A DNA stretch of 64,000 nt from Streptomyces sp. ISL-96 (GTDB lineage Bacteria > Actinomycetota > Actinomycetes > Streptomycetales > Streptomycetaceae): assembly GCF_018614035.1 (NCBI RefSeq), contig NZ_JAGGPA010000009.1:62001-126000 (forward strand). Reading direction: 5' to 3'. The stretch's first letter is position 1. The number at the start of each line of letters is the position of its first letter. The position numbers and the translations under genes are program-made. Positions 15,447 through 24,463 of this stretch are shown piece after piece. The notes beneath the pieces are model-generated. The model was not told the DNA's origin and did not search any database. It saw nothing but the letters and a program-made list of their open reading frames with translations.

Positions 15447-16802
15447 TCAAGGCCGCCACCGAACGCGGTGGTTGGACAGGTGTTCCCACGTGGTCATCAT
15501 TGCGTCCCACCCGTCGGGGAACTTGACCGTGACGCCAAGCTGCACCGGCTCCGTCGACGGATGCTCGTCCAGCAGATCCGCCACCCCCTCCCGGCACACC
15601 ACCACACACGCGTGCCGATGCCGCGAAGCCAGCACGCACAGCCGCCCCGTCTCCAGATGGAACGCCGTCGCGTCCGGCCGCCCCGACAGCGGGTGCAGCA
15701 CCACCGTTACGTCGAACTCGCGCCCCTGGAGCCGGTTCGCCGTATCGACCGCGACGCCCACCACACCGAGGTCCGCCAGCGCCGCCCGGACCGCCGCCGC
15801 CTGGTCGCGGTGGGCCGTGCCGACCGCGATGCGGTCCGCCGTCAGCGGGACCGGGTCGGGGGAGCGCTCGCTGACCGCCGCGCCGCCCCGGTCCAGGAGG
15901 CGGCGTACGACCTGAGCCACCGCCCGCACCGCCTCCGGGTCCGTACGCGGGGTGTGCCGGGCGGGAAGCTCCAGCAGTCCCCAGCCCGAGGCGGCCGCCT
16001 CGTCCAGCACCCGGTCGGGCCCGGAGCCGTCGGAGGCGACCCCGAAACTGAGCCGCCGGTCGCCGTGGCCCGTACCGCTGCGGAAGGGCGTGTACGGATA
16101 GAACGCGTCCGAGACCAGCGGCGCGGCCGACGCCGGGAGCCGCCAGGACACGGGCAGGCGGTGCTGCGGCAGCTCGGGGTTGTGGGCCAGCAGGGTCGAG
16201 ACCGCGCTGGCCGACGGGTCGTACGACAGCCCCGCCCACTGGTCGGCGCCGACGATCGAGAACGGGTCCAGCTGCCCCGGATCGCCGACGAACAGCGCCC
16301 GCTCGAACAGCCCGGCCACCGCGAGCAGCGCGTCCGAACGCATCTGGTACGCCTCGTCGACGATCGCGTGCGTCCACGGGTCCGTGGTCTTCACGTGCGC
16401 CCACTTCGCGGCCGTCGAGATGACGATGTCCAGGCCCGCCAGGTCCCCCGCCTTCGCGGATTTCCGTACGTTCGCCAGGTCGTCCAGGGCCTTGTCGTAC
16501 GGGTCGGTGTCATTGCTGTGGAGGCGGCCGACCGGGAGGTCCGGTTCCTTCTCCGCGAGCCGCAGCACCAGGTCGTCGACCTGGGCGTTCGTCTGCGCGA
16601 TCACCATCAAGGGGCGGCCCGCGGCGGCCAGTTCGAGCGCGGCCCGCACCACGAGCGTCGACTTGCCCGCGCCGGGCGGCGAGTCCACGACGACGCCGCG
16701 GTGCGCGCCGTGCAGCGTGTCGTGGAGGATCGCGGCGGTCGCGCGGCCGGCCTCGGCGCCAGGGTCGAAGCGCGGCGCCCCGGCAGGGAGGGGACGGTTC
16801 AC
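15447..16802 (-). CDS. SF1-type DNA/RNA helicase-like ATPase
   Basis: 451 residues. Walker A GAGKST lies at 44-49, motif II DEAYQ at 149-153, motif III GDPGQLDP at 173-180, motif IV-like SWRLPASAAP, and motif V/VI in VDTANRLQGREFDVTVVLHPL and ASRHRHACVVV. This is the minimal Upf1/Dna2-like SF1 core with no accessory domains. Start ATG 16802 overlaps the 532-residue gene by four bases (ATGA). Its last about 20 codons were probably provided by an inserted element (see the displaced end at 12325). With the upstream Fe-S nuclease and unknown protein it forms a tight operon. Confidence 0.85.
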   Translation of the reverse strand: MNRPLPAGAPRFDPGAEAGRATAAILHDTLHGAHRGVVVDSPPGAGKSTLVVRAALELAAAGRPLMVIAQTNAQVDDLVLRLAEKEPDLPVGRLHSNDTDPYDKALDDLANVRKSAKAGDLAGLDIVISTAAKWAHVKTTDPWTHAIVDEAYQMRSDALLAVAGLFERALFVGDPGQLDPFSIVGADQWAGLSYDPSASAVSTLLAHNPELPQHRLPVSWRLPASAAPLVSDAFYPYTPFRSGTGHGDRRLSFGVASDGSGPDRVLDEAAASGWGLLELPARHTPRTDPEAVRAVAQVVRRLLDRGGAAVSERSPDPVPLTADRIAVGTAHRDQAAAVRAALADLGVVGVAVDTANRLQGREFDVTVVLHPLSGRPDATAFHLETGRLCVLASRHRHACVVVCREGVADLLDEHPSTEPVQLGVTVKFPDGWDAMMTTWEHLSNHRVRWRP

Positions 16803-18397
16803 AGGATGTCCTCCGTCGTCACCGGGTCGGGATGTTCCGTGCCCGCGCCCGGGGGGCCGCCGTGCGTCCAGGGGGTCGCTTCCGGATCCGGCAGCTGCGG
16901 GCCACCGCGCTGGTCGTGCTCGAAGAGCGTCCAGCAGATCCGCTCGCCCTTCTCCGGCACGGAACCGGGCGCCGGCTCCTTGCCGCGGCCCATCTTGTCG
17001 GTCACCCGCAGCACCAGGACGCCGGTCTCGTCCTCGTACCGTACGAACTCAGCGGTCTGCGGCCTGCCGTCCAGCGAGCGGTAGACCTTTGTGCGCTCCA
17101 CGGCGAGGTGCGGGGCGTCGTCCGTGCGGACGGTGACCAGCGGTCGGGGGCTCGGACGCTTGCCCTCGCTCATGGTCATCACCACGTCCAGGACCTCGCT
17201 GGTGAACGCCTCGCCCGCGAGCCGCCGGCCGGCCATCACCAGCGGATCGTCGAGCGCCTCCTGCGCCTCCAGTTGCGCCTGTGCGCTCTCGCGGGAGGCG
17301 AGCTTCTGCGCGGCGGTCACCGCGTCGTCGCGCCGGGGCTGCGGCGGCTCGCCGGCCCGTACGCGGTCGCGGTGGCCGGTGTACGACCAGCGGTCGCGCG
17401 TCCAGCGGTCCGTGGCCCGCGTCCCCTCCGGCAGCTCCCGCAGCAGGTCGAGCCCGCGCCACACGGCGTTCCAGGTGGGCAGCATCTGATCGTGGAGCAG
17501 GTGACGGATGTGCCGTTCGGCGGCAGTCAGTTCACCCAGGTGCGCGTCCGCCGCGAGGCCGTCCTCGGCGGCGGCGAGCGCCTTGCGGGCGCGGTCGTAA
17601 CGGTCGATGGCGGGCGCCAGCAGCTTGTTGTCGAACGCCGGGTCGGTCGCGGGGCCGGCCGGCGGGCACACCAACTGTCCGTCCCGGTCCCGCTCCAGCT
17701 CCGCCCGCAGCGCCGCGTCGGCGCCGGACTCGCACTGCGAATTCTCCGGGTCGATCCACGCCAGCAGCGCGCCCAGATGCTGGTCCTCCAGGTTGGACTG
17801 CCCGGTCGCCCAGTGCCGGCCCAGCAGATCGGTCGCCGCGAGGAGGAGCGAGGAACCGGGCACCCGGGCGCGCTCGCCGTAGTGCGTCAGCCAGCGGCCG
17901 AGCAGCGGGATGTGCGGCGGCGCGGGGTAGGGGGTGTCCGGATCCTGCTCGGCCGTACGCCGGAATCGCATGGAACGCCCGAGGAGCCGTACGTACTCGA
18001 TGCCCGCCCGGCTCGGCACGATCAACTGCGGTGCGTCCGCGCACAGTTCGACCTCGACCTTGACCCGCTTGCCGGTCTCGGGGTCGGTCTCGTTGCGTTC
18101 CGCCGCCTCGACGTCGTCGGCGTACCCGTCGATGTACGGCAGGACGGTCTCGGCCAGCTCCGCGAGAAACGCGAACCGCAGGTCGCGGTCGCGGGGCTGC
18201 GTCACGGCGAGCAGTCGCGGGGCGTCCCGGTCGGTGCCGACGAGCGCGCCGAGCGGCGCGCCGGCCTCGCCCGCGGTGGTCAGCGGGACGAAGACCATCG
18301 GCCGCTCGGACAGGTGCCGGTGGCGGACGGTGGCCAGGGCCTGTGCGCGGCCGCTGCGGACGGCGTCGAGCCGGGCGAGGGTGCTGATCAGCGACAT
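16799..18397 (-). CDS. Conserved protein of unknown function in helicase/nuclease operon, 532 aa
   Basis: 532 residues, ATG 18397. No signal peptide or membrane span. The N-terminal part (RPMVFVPLTTAGEAGAPLGALVGTD; RFAFLAELAETVLPYI) is globular. A helical, acidic middle (about 255-330) contains HIRHLLHDQMLPTWNAVWRGLDLLRELP. The C-terminal part (about 380-515) has beta-rich segments such as KVYRSLDGRPQTAEFVRYEDETGVLVLRV. No known domain was recognised. The fixed pairing with a helicase and a nuclease suggests it is a structural or DNA-recognition subunit; that is inference. Confidence 0.78.
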   Translation of the reverse strand: MSLISTLARLDAVRSGRAQALATVRHRHLSERPMVFVPLTTAGEAGAPLGALVGTDRDAPRLLAVTQPRDRDLRFAFLAELAETVLPYIDGYADDVEAAERNETDPETGKRVKVEVELCADAPQLIVPSRAGIEYVRLLGRSMRFRRTAEQDPDTPYPAPPHIPLLGRWLTHYGERARVPGSSLLLAATDLLGRHWATGQSNLEDQHLGALLAWIDPENSQCESGADAALRAELERDRDGQLVCPPAGPATDPAFDNKLLAPAIDRYDRARKALAAAEDGLAADAHLGELTAAERHIRHLLHDQMLPTWNAVWRGLDLLRELPEGTRATDRWTRDRWSYTGHRDRVRAGEPPQPRRDDAVTAAQKLASRESAQAQLEAQEALDDPLVMAGRRLAGEAFTSEVLDVVMTMSEGKRPSPRPLVTVRTDDAPHLAVERTKVYRSLDGRPQTAEFVRYEDETGVLVLRVTDKMGRGKEPAPGSVPEKGERICWTLFEHDQRGGPQLPDPEATPWTHGGPPGAGTEHPDPVTTEDIL

Positions 18398-18412
18398 GTG
18401 GCGCCTTTCCTG

Positions 18413-18436
18413 TCCTCGAACGCCGGACGGGCTGGA
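18413..18436. repeat. Partial intergenic repeat copy
   Basis: TCCTCGAACGCCGGACGGGC followed by TGGA, the same unit as the copies at 6056-6079 and 6125-6148, placed between the nuclease gene and the 532-residue gene. Confidence 0.6.
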
Positions 18437-18482
18437 AGGTTGCCGCAGTGCTCAGGGTCGCGGCGCCGGGCCGGGTGTGACG

Positions 18483-19700
18483 TCAGCACCGGACCTCCGC
18501 CCCCGCCTGCGCCAGGGCTTCCGACCGCAGCGTCGCCGCCCGGCGCAGTGCGGCGACCGTCGGGTCGGCGGGGTCGCCGGACTCGCCCTCCGCCGCTGCC
18601 AGGACCTCGCCGATCGTCGTCAGGCCGCCGAGCTCACCGCGCACGCTGCGGCCCAGCGCCTCCACCGCGCCCGCCGCCCGCGCCTTCGCGCGGCAGTGGA
18701 AGGCCAGTTCACAGGCGGCCAGGCACTCCGGGGCGTACGCCGCGTCGACCGAATCCACCGCCGCTGCCAGCTCCTCCGCCGGGCGGTCGACGTCGAACGT
18801 CGTGCCGGGCAAAAGCGCGGCGGCCAAGTCCTCGATGCGCGTCAGGCGGTCCAGCTGGCGCCGGGTCACCGACCGCTGCTTGCGTACGTCGACGGCCGAC
18901 GCCGTCGGCAGGTTCGAGAAGTCCTGGGGGCAGACCAGCAGCACCGAGTGCCGCACCTCGGCCCCCGTCACCTTTGCCGCGACCCGCTCCAGCGCCAGGA
19001 CGTACACGGCGGCCTGGCGCGCCGCCGCGCCCACCTTCGCCGCGTCCGCCGAGCCGTCGAGCATCGGGAAGCTCTTGATTTCCACAACCGTCCAATGGCC
19101 GTCGGGGTGCACCACCACCGCGTCCGGCTCCAGGTACGCGGGGGAGCCCGCCACCTCCAGGGCCAGCATGGGGTGGTCGAGCAGCGCCCAGGCGCCGGCC
19201 GCCGTGGCCTCGCGCAGCGCCAGCGCCGTACGCGCCGCCCGGCCCTCGGGGCCCGCCGCCGTCAGGTCGGGTACGTGCGTCTCGCCGGGCACGGGAGCCT
19301 CGCAGCCCGGGCCGGCGCCCATCCGTTCGTACAGCAGCCGCATCAGTTCCGTGCCGCCGTCGGCCTTGACGCGGGCCTCGAAGGCATTGCCCCGCATGAA
19401 CGCGAACTGCGACTGGCCGAAAGCGGCAGGGGATCCGAGCGCGGCGGCGAGCGCGGCCTTGTTCACCCCCGCGCCGTCGAGCAGCGCGCGGCGCTTGCAG
19501 CCCGGGTTGGCGGCGAGCGCCGCCAGCGCACGCGCGTCCAGGGGCAGCGGCGCGACGGACGGGCCGCGCAGCTCAGCGAGCCGCTGCCGGAGTGCCGTCG
19601 CCGGCGCCCGCGTTGGCGCTTTCGCCGGTGCTGCCGCCTTCGCCTGCGGAGGCACCCGCGGGGGTGCTGGTTCGGGTCCGCTGCCCAGGGATTCGCTCAC
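18483..19700 (-). CDS. Cas4/RecB-like PD-(D/E)XK nuclease with predicted Fe-S cluster
   Basis: 405 residues from GTG 19700 (start uncertain; a TTG at 19742 is also in frame). The nuclease core shows RGNAFEARV near 103, then PD at 192-193 and EIK at 207-209 in EPDAVVVHPDGHWTVVEIKS, the classical PD-(D/E)XK arrangement. Four cysteines stand where Cas4 and AddB hold an iron-sulfur cluster: Cys68 in NPGCKRRALL, then Cys326, Cys330 and Cys336 in PECLAACELAFHC. So a DNA exo- or endonuclease is likely. Residues 1-45 are Pro/Ala-rich and disordered. It overlaps the PAP2 gene by about 128 bases at its start and precedes the 532-residue gene and the helicase. Confidence 0.75.
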   Translation of the reverse strand: MSESLGSGPEPAPPRVPPQAKAAAPAKAPTRAPATALRQRLAELRGPSVAPLPLDARALAALAANPGCKRRALLDGAGVNKAALAAALGSPAAFGQSQFAFMRGNAFEARVKADGGTELMRLLYERMGAGPGCEAPVPGETHVPDLTAAGPEGRAARTALALREATAAGAWALLDHPMLALEVAGSPAYLEPDAVVVHPDGHWTVVEIKSFPMLDGSADAAKVGAAARQAAVYVLALERVAAKVTGAEVRHSVLLVCPQDFSNLPTASAVDVRKQRSVTRRQLDRLTRIEDLAAALLPGTTFDVDRPAEELAAAVDSVDAAYAPECLAACELAFHCRAKARAAGAVEALGRSVRGELGGLTTIGEVLAAAEGESGDPADPTVAALRRAATLRSEALAQAGAEVRC

Positions 19701-20520
19701 CCTCGGAAGTCTCGCATCCGGCACTGACAACGCCGCGGGCAACGATGGATTCCACCCCGCGCGACTGCGGCGCGAAACGGTCCCGCACCCGGTTGGCCAG
19801 ACGCATGAAAGGCCTGGTCAGAGCCAGCCCGGCGCCCATCACGGCGGCGCCCGCGACCGCGTCGAGGAAGTAGTGGTTGGCCGTCCCCATGACCACGAAA
19901 GTGGTCAGCAGCGGGTATGCGACACCGAGCGACTTCATCAGCGGCGTACGCCCGTGCCGCCACAGCATCACCCCGCACCAGAGCGCCCAGCCCACATGCA
20001 GGCTCGGCATCGCCGCGTACTGGTTGGTGAACCCGCCCAGCCCGCGCGGCGCGCTCGCCTGGGCGCCCCACCAGCCGTACGCGCTGTACTGCGCCATCGT
20101 GTCCACGAAACCGTGCCCCGCTTCGAGGAGGCGGGGCGGGCAGGTCGGCATGAGCGTGAAGCCGATCAGGCCGAGGAAGGTCGACAGCATCAGCCAGGTC
20201 CGCGCGGCCCGGTAGCGGACCGTGCGCCGCCGGAAGAGCCAGACGAGGATCGCGGGGGTGACGACGTAGTGCAGCGACGCGTACGCGAAGTCGGCGGGTA
20301 TCCCGAGCCAGGAGTGTGCGGTGAACAGCCGGTTGAGAGGGTGCTCGGCGTTGAGATACAGGAGCTTTTCGACGCGCAGTATCGCCAGACCGTGCTCCAC
20401 GGCAGTCGCCTCGCCGCCGCGTACGAGCAGCCGGCCGCCGCTGTACGCGGCGTAGACGGCCACGAGGAGCAGCAGCTCTGTCCACCAGCGGGGTCTTGGG
20501 CGGGGCGCGGTGTCCTGCAT
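19573..20520 (-). CDS. PAP2-type phosphatase/transferase, membrane protein
   Basis: 315 residues. About six membrane segments are visible (for example LLLLVAVYAAYSGG, FAYASLHYVVTPAILVWLF, LMLSTFLGLIGFTLMP, VAYPLLTTFVVMG, AVAGAAVMGAGLAL). Active-site motifs are AMPSLHVGWALW and GTANHYFLDAVAG, the PAP2_3 (inositol phosphorylceramide synthase-like) versions of PSGH and SRxxxxxH. ATG 20520 has GGAG nine bases upstream; ATG 20535 is the alternative. The C-terminal 60 residues are Gly/Thr/Ala-rich and overlap the nuclease gene start. Probable role: lipid-phosphate or phosphatidylinositol-type headgroup chemistry in the membrane. Confidence 0.85.
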   Translation of the reverse strand: MQDTAPRPRPRWWTELLLLVAVYAAYSGGRLLVRGGEATAVEHGLAILRVEKLLYLNAEHPLNRLFTAHSWLGIPADFAYASLHYVVTPAILVWLFRRRTVRYRAARTWLMLSTFLGLIGFTLMPTCPPRLLEAGHGFVDTMAQYSAYGWWGAQASAPRGLGGFTNQYAAMPSLHVGWALWCGVMLWRHGRTPLMKSLGVAYPLLTTFVVMGTANHYFLDAVAGAAVMGAGLALTRPFMRLANRVRDRFAPQSRGVESIVARGVVSAGCETSEGERIPGQRTRTSTPAGASAGEGGSTGESANAGAGDGTPAAAR

Positions 20521-20748
20521 CCGGACGATCTCCATTTGTCTGCATGTGCGGCCTACGGGCTGACTGGCCACCCTTTCAACCGTACGGTGTATGGGAACAC
20601 GTACACGCACCGGGTACGTGAGGAATACGCGAGACATACGCGAGCGGTACGCGAGTAGGTGGACGTGGAAATCCCCCCGGAGGTTGCCCCTCCGCCCGGT
20701 GCGCGATGATGGTGGGCCGCTCTTCGCACCGCCCAGGGAGACATCGTC

Positions 20749-21345
20749 ATGGCACCGCGCATCCTGCTGGCCCGGCACGGACAGACGGAATGGTCCCTGT
20801 TGGGGAAGCACACCGGCAGGACCGACATCCCCCTGCTCGACGAGGGCCGCCGCGGCGCGAAGCTGCTCGGCGAGCGCCTGAACCGGACGCCGCTCGACGG
20901 CCTCCCGGACGCCGAGGTGCGCACGAGCCCGCTCCGGCGGGCGAGCGAGACGTGCGCGATCGCCGGGTTCGGCGGCCGGGCGCAGGAGTGGGACGCGCTG
21001 ATGGAGTGGGACTACGGGGCGTACGAAAGCATGACGCCCACCCAGATCAAGGCGGAGCGGCCCGACTGGTTCATCTGGCGCGACGGGGTACCGGGCGGCG
21101 AGACGCTCGCGCAGCTCTCCGACCGCGCGGACGAGGTTATCGCCTGGGCCCACTCGGCCGACCGCGACGCCCTCGTCTTCGCGCACGGCCACATCCTGCG
21201 CGCCATCGGCGCCCGCTGGCTGGGCCTGGACGTCTCGTTCGCCGCCCGCATCCGACTGGACCCGACGTCCCTGTCGGTCCTCGGCTGGGCGTACGGCGAC
21301 CCGGCGATCGAGCGCTGGAACGACGTCGGGCACCTGAGCGGCTGA
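20749..21345 (+). CDS. Histidine phosphatase family protein
   Basis: 198 residues. The RHG motif is at 9-11 ([12 protein letters not shown]), the second arginine in [11 protein letters not shown], and the second histidine in [16 protein letters not shown]. Together they form the phosphohistidine pocket of the phosphoglycerate-mutase-like family. It may act on a sugar phosphate or another small phosphoester; the exact substrate is not evident. ATG 20749 follows CAGGGAG. It converges with the TPR regulator gene downstream. Confidence 0.88.
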   Translation: MAPRILLARHGQTEWSLLGKHTGRTDIPLLDEGRRGAKLLGERLNRTPLDGLPDAEVRTSPLRRASETCAIAGFGGRAQEWDALMEWDYGAYESMTPTQIKAERPDWFIWRDGVPGGETLAQLSDRADEVIAWAHSADRDALVFAHGHILRAIGARWLGLDVSFAARIRLDPTSLSVLGWAYGDPAIERWNDVGHLSG

Positions 21346-21370
21346 CGGCCCCCGTCCTACCCGCCGGGGC

Positions 21371-22750
21371 TCAGCCGCGGCCCCGGGGCTCGACCGTCGC
21401 GTGGCGGGCGAGGAAGGGGGCCACCGACGGCGAGCGGCGGTGCGGCAGCAGGACGCGGGTCGTCTCGGCGAGCATCGTCCGTACCCGTGACGACTGCACC
21501 TCCTCCAGAAGATCCAGTACGCCCTCTCCCACCGCCGCCGCCTCGTCCGGCGCCCCGGCGCGGGCCAGGTCGTCCGCGAGCTCCGCGCTGTAGAGGGCCA
21601 GGTTCCGGGTGAAGTGGGGGTCCTGGAGCGCCGCCGCCCGCCGGGCGTGCCGGGCCGCGCGCGCCCAGTCGCCCAGCGCCGACCAGCACTGCGCCTCAAG
21701 CCCCTCCAGCTCCGCCTCCCCGAAGAAGCTCATCCACTCCGGGTCGGCGTGCGCCGTACCGCGCTCGAAGAGGGTCTTGGCGCGGGCGAGCGACTGTTCG
21801 CAGCCCGCACGGTCACCGAGCCCCGCCCAGCCGCCGGCCTCGCGCAGGGTGAGCAGCGACAGCAGCCGCGGCGAGGCCAGCTGCCGGGCCGCGCGCTGCC
21901 CCGCCTGGGCCGCCCGTACCGCCTCGCGCGGCCGCCCCGTGTCCCGCGCGAGAAACGCCGAGTTGCTGAACGCGTGGGCCTCCAGCGCCGGGTCACTCGC
22001 CACCCGGGCCGTCGCCAGCGCCTCCGCGTAGTGCGAGCGTGCGTCGTCGAAGCGGCCCGAGTCGTGCGCGAGCCAGCCCACCGAGAGGGCGAGTTCTCCC
22101 GCGCCGGTGTGCAGCCGGTCGGCCATGGATCTGCGGGACGTCGTACTCGCGTCGAGCAGGGCGTAGGCGGTACGCAGTGGCTGTGCGGCGCGCTTGTAGA
22201 GGCCGTCGGCGCCGTGCCGGTCGTCGAGCAGCCGGATCTGTCGCACCGCGTCCTCCACGGCGCTGACCTCGGCCTCGCCGACCCGGCGGCGCGGAGCGGT
22301 TGACGCGGTTGGCGCGGTTGGCGCGTGAGCGTCAAAGGGGGCGGACGTACTGGATGCCGAGGCACTCGGCGCGGTGCCGAGCCCTAGGGATGCGGCCGCC
22401 ATGGTGACGGTGCCGCTCGTCATGAACGCGCGACGCAGCACGTCGCTCTCCTCGTCGATGTTGCTTTGGGTCGTGGTGACATGGGTCGTGGTGGCGCGTG
22501 CCCCCCTGCCACGTACCGTTTCGCGGGCCGAGAAGCCCAGGTCCGACAGCGTCAGGCCGGGGAACATGTGCAGGAAGACCCGCTCGTACGCGTAGTTGGG
22601 ACAGCGGATTTCGCCGGCCTCTACGCGCCCGATGTAGCGGGCGTCGCATGCGACCTGTTCACCGATCTCACGTGCCGCCCGGCGCACGGCTGCGGCGAAT
22701 TCGGCCGGTGAACGAGACCCTCGCAGTCGGCGGAAGTCGTTGTTCGGCAT
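21371..22750 (-). CDS. XRE-type regulator with TPR array
   Basis: 459 residues, ATG 22750 with GGGAGG seven bases upstream. The N-terminus (SPAEFAAAVRRAAREIGEQVACDARYIGRVEAGEIRCPN) is a helix-turn-helix related to the XRE type. A low-complexity Ser/Thr/Ala segment (about 100-165) contains a hydrophobic patch RRAFMTSGTVTMAAASLGLG. From about 170 to the end is a TPR array (for example GRFDDARSHYAEALATARV, GDRAGCEQSLARAKTLFERG, GDWARAARHARRAAAL). Such Streptomyces regulators are thought to sense peptides or proteins through the TPRs. It is divergent from the prim-pol-like gene. Confidence 0.8.
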   Translation of the reverse strand: MPNNDFRRLRGSRSPAEFAAAVRRAAREIGEQVACDARYIGRVEAGEIRCPNYAYERVFLHMFPGLTLSDLGFSARETVRGRGARATTTHVTTTQSNIDEESDVLRRAFMTSGTVTMAAASLGLGTAPSASASSTSAPFDAHAPTAPTASTAPRRRVGEAEVSAVEDAVRQIRLLDDRHGADGLYKRAAQPLRTAYALLDASTTSRRSMADRLHTGAGELALSVGWLAHDSGRFDDARSHYAEALATARVASDPALEAHAFSNSAFLARDTGRPREAVRAAQAGQRAARQLASPRLLSLLTLREAGGWAGLGDRAGCEQSLARAKTLFERGTAHADPEWMSFFGEAELEGLEAQCWSALGDWARAARHARRAAALQDPHFTRNLALYSAELADDLARAGAPDEAAAVGEGVLDLLEEVQSSRVRTMLAETTRVLLPHRRSPSVAPFLARHATVEPRGRG

Positions 22751-22973
22751 GGCCAAGCCCTCCCGCAAGGTTCGCGTGCTCCGGCGGAGCAAAAACGTAC
22801 CGGCTGTGACGGACCGAACACGCGCGGTTTCGCTACAAACGGGATATCTCACCCACGATTTGCCATGAACTGCCATCCTTTGCGGCGGAGCGGCGCCGTA
22901 GCCGTTGACAGCCTCGCGCGTTGAACCATGAGGAGAGGGAGCGCGGCTCCCACTCGAGCGAGGAGGGGTTCCC

Positions 22974-23525
22974 TTGTTGGAGGCCGGCATGGAGATCAGC
23001 GGCTCACGATCAGGCTCACCGTCAACGGCCACGCACAGGCCCAGCCAGGAACTCAGCGCCGGTCCACCGGCGGTGAGAAGCCCCGGCGCCGAGCCGTGCG
23101 ACCTGGTGACGGTCCCGGTGCGCCAGGGCCTCGAAGCGGTGGACATCATCCGCCGCGCTTCCGCACCCGCCGTCGGCCCCGTCCTGCACGACGGCCCCTG
23201 CGCGACCCTCGGCTTCCTCGTGCCCCCCGGCACCGCCGACGGCTGGGACATGCCGGGCAGCGCCTGTACGCAGACCTCCGGACGCGGCCTGCGCATCCCC
23301 TCCATCCCCTCCGCCCTCTCCGTCCCCTCCATCCCCTCCGTCCCGGCCGTCCTGGCCGGCGACATCGGGGCGGACTCCCCGCCCCTGGTCCCCGAGCCCC
23401 CACTCGCCGGGTCCGGCTGGCTGCTGCCGCCCACCGACACGGGCCCGGTCACCGACCCGGCCGTGCTCAGGGCCGCGCTCGGCGAGGCCGCCCGGCTGAT
23501 CGAAGCGGCCGACCGCGTCCGCTGA
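22974..23525 (+). CDS. Prim-pol-like C-terminal domain protein, 183 aa
   Basis: 183 residues. TTG 22974 is used because AGGAGGGG lies eight bases upstream; an ATG at 22989 is also in frame. The core CDLVTVPVRQGLEAVDIIRR...GPVLHDG...LGFLVPPGTADGW parallels the motif in the protein at 11051-11704. The N-terminal half of the prim-pol family seems absent. The segment 105-125 (SIPSALSVPSIPSVPAVL) is a Ser/Pro/Ile repeat. Function unknown; likely non-catalytic. Confidence 0.6.
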   Translation: MLEAGMEISGSRSGSPSTATHRPSQELSAGPPAVRSPGAEPCDLVTVPVRQGLEAVDIIRRASAPAVGPVLHDGPCATLGFLVPPGTADGWDMPGSACTQTSGRGLRIPSIPSALSVPSIPSVPAVLAGDIGADSPPLVPEPPLAGSGWLLPPTDTGPVTDPAVLRAALGEAARLIEAADRVR

Positions 23526-23558
23526 ACCGATCCGGCAGGCGCAGCCGATACTGGCTGC

Positions 23559-24431
23559 GTGGCAAAGAACGCAAAGAACAAGCGGCGCGAGCGCGCCGCC
23601 CCCGAGCCGGTCGTCGAGCACGTCGACGGCGGACTGGCCGAGCTGATACCCGACCGGGACCGCCCGCGCGGCTGGACCCTGCTCATCGACGGCGCCCCGC
23701 AGTCCCACGTGGACCTCGACGAACCGTCCTACCTCGACTTCGCCTACCAGCGCAGGCTCGGCCACATCGCCGATCTCACCGCCCCGCAGGGACAGCCCGT
23801 ACACGTCCTGCACCTGGGCGGCGGCGCGTTCTCCCTCGCCCGTTACGTCGCCGCCACCCGGCCCCGCTCCACGCAGCAGATCGTGGAGGTGGACGCGGCG
23901 CTCGTCCAACTGGTGCGCAAGGAACTCCCGCTGGACGCCCAGGCCCGTATCCGCGTCCGCTCCGTCGACGCCCGCGCCGGCCTCGGCAAGGTCGCGGACG
24001 GCTGGGCGGACCTGGTGATCGCAGACGTGTTCAGCGGCGCCCGTACGCCCGGACACCTCACCAGCACCGAATTCCTCGCCGACGTACGCAGGGTGCTGAA
24101 GCCCGGCGGCTTCTACGCCGCCAACCTCGCCGACGGCCCGCCGCTCGCGTACCTGCGCGGCCAGATCGCCACCGCGGCCGCCGTCTGGCCCGAGCTCGCC
24201 CTGGCCGCCGACCCGGCCGTGCTGCGCGGCCGCCGCTTCGGCAACGCGGTGCTGCTCGCGTCGGACCGTACGCTGCCCATCGCCGAATGGACCCGCCGCA
24301 TCGCGACCGACCCGCACCCCGGGCGGGTGGAACACGGGCGGGAGCTGGCCGACTTCACGGGCGGCGCGGCCGTGGTCACGGACACGAGCGCGCGGCCGTC
24401 ACCGGAACCGCCGGAGTCCGCCTTCAAGTAG
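23559..24431 (+). CDS. Spermidine-synthase-like SAM-binding protein
   Basis: 290 residues from GTG 23559, 33 bases after the previous stop. The basic opening MAKNAKNKRRERA is followed by a Rossmann methyltransferase core: VHVLHLGGGAFSLARYVA, QQIVEVDAALVQLV, RVRSVDARAGL, DLVIADVFSG and LKPGGFYAANL. This is the spermidine-synthase-like family. The aminopropyltransferase signature is incomplete, so it may be a methyltransferase or a non-polyamine enzyme. Streptomyces commonly carry one such stand-alone protein. No membrane domain is fused. Confidence 0.8.
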   Translation: MAKNAKNKRRERAAPEPVVEHVDGGLAELIPDRDRPRGWTLLIDGAPQSHVDLDEPSYLDFAYQRRLGHIADLTAPQGQPVHVLHLGGGAFSLARYVAATRPRSTQQIVEVDAALVQLVRKELPLDAQARIRVRSVDARAGLGKVADGWADLVIADVFSGARTPGHLTSTEFLADVRRVLKPGGFYAANLADGPPLAYLRGQIATAAAVWPELALAADPAVLRGRRFGNAVLLASDRTLPIAEWTRRIATDPHPGRVEHGRELADFTGGAAVVTDTSARPSPEPPESAFK

Positions 24432-24463
24432 GCCGCGGGCGGGCAAGCGGTTCGGGCAGGGCC

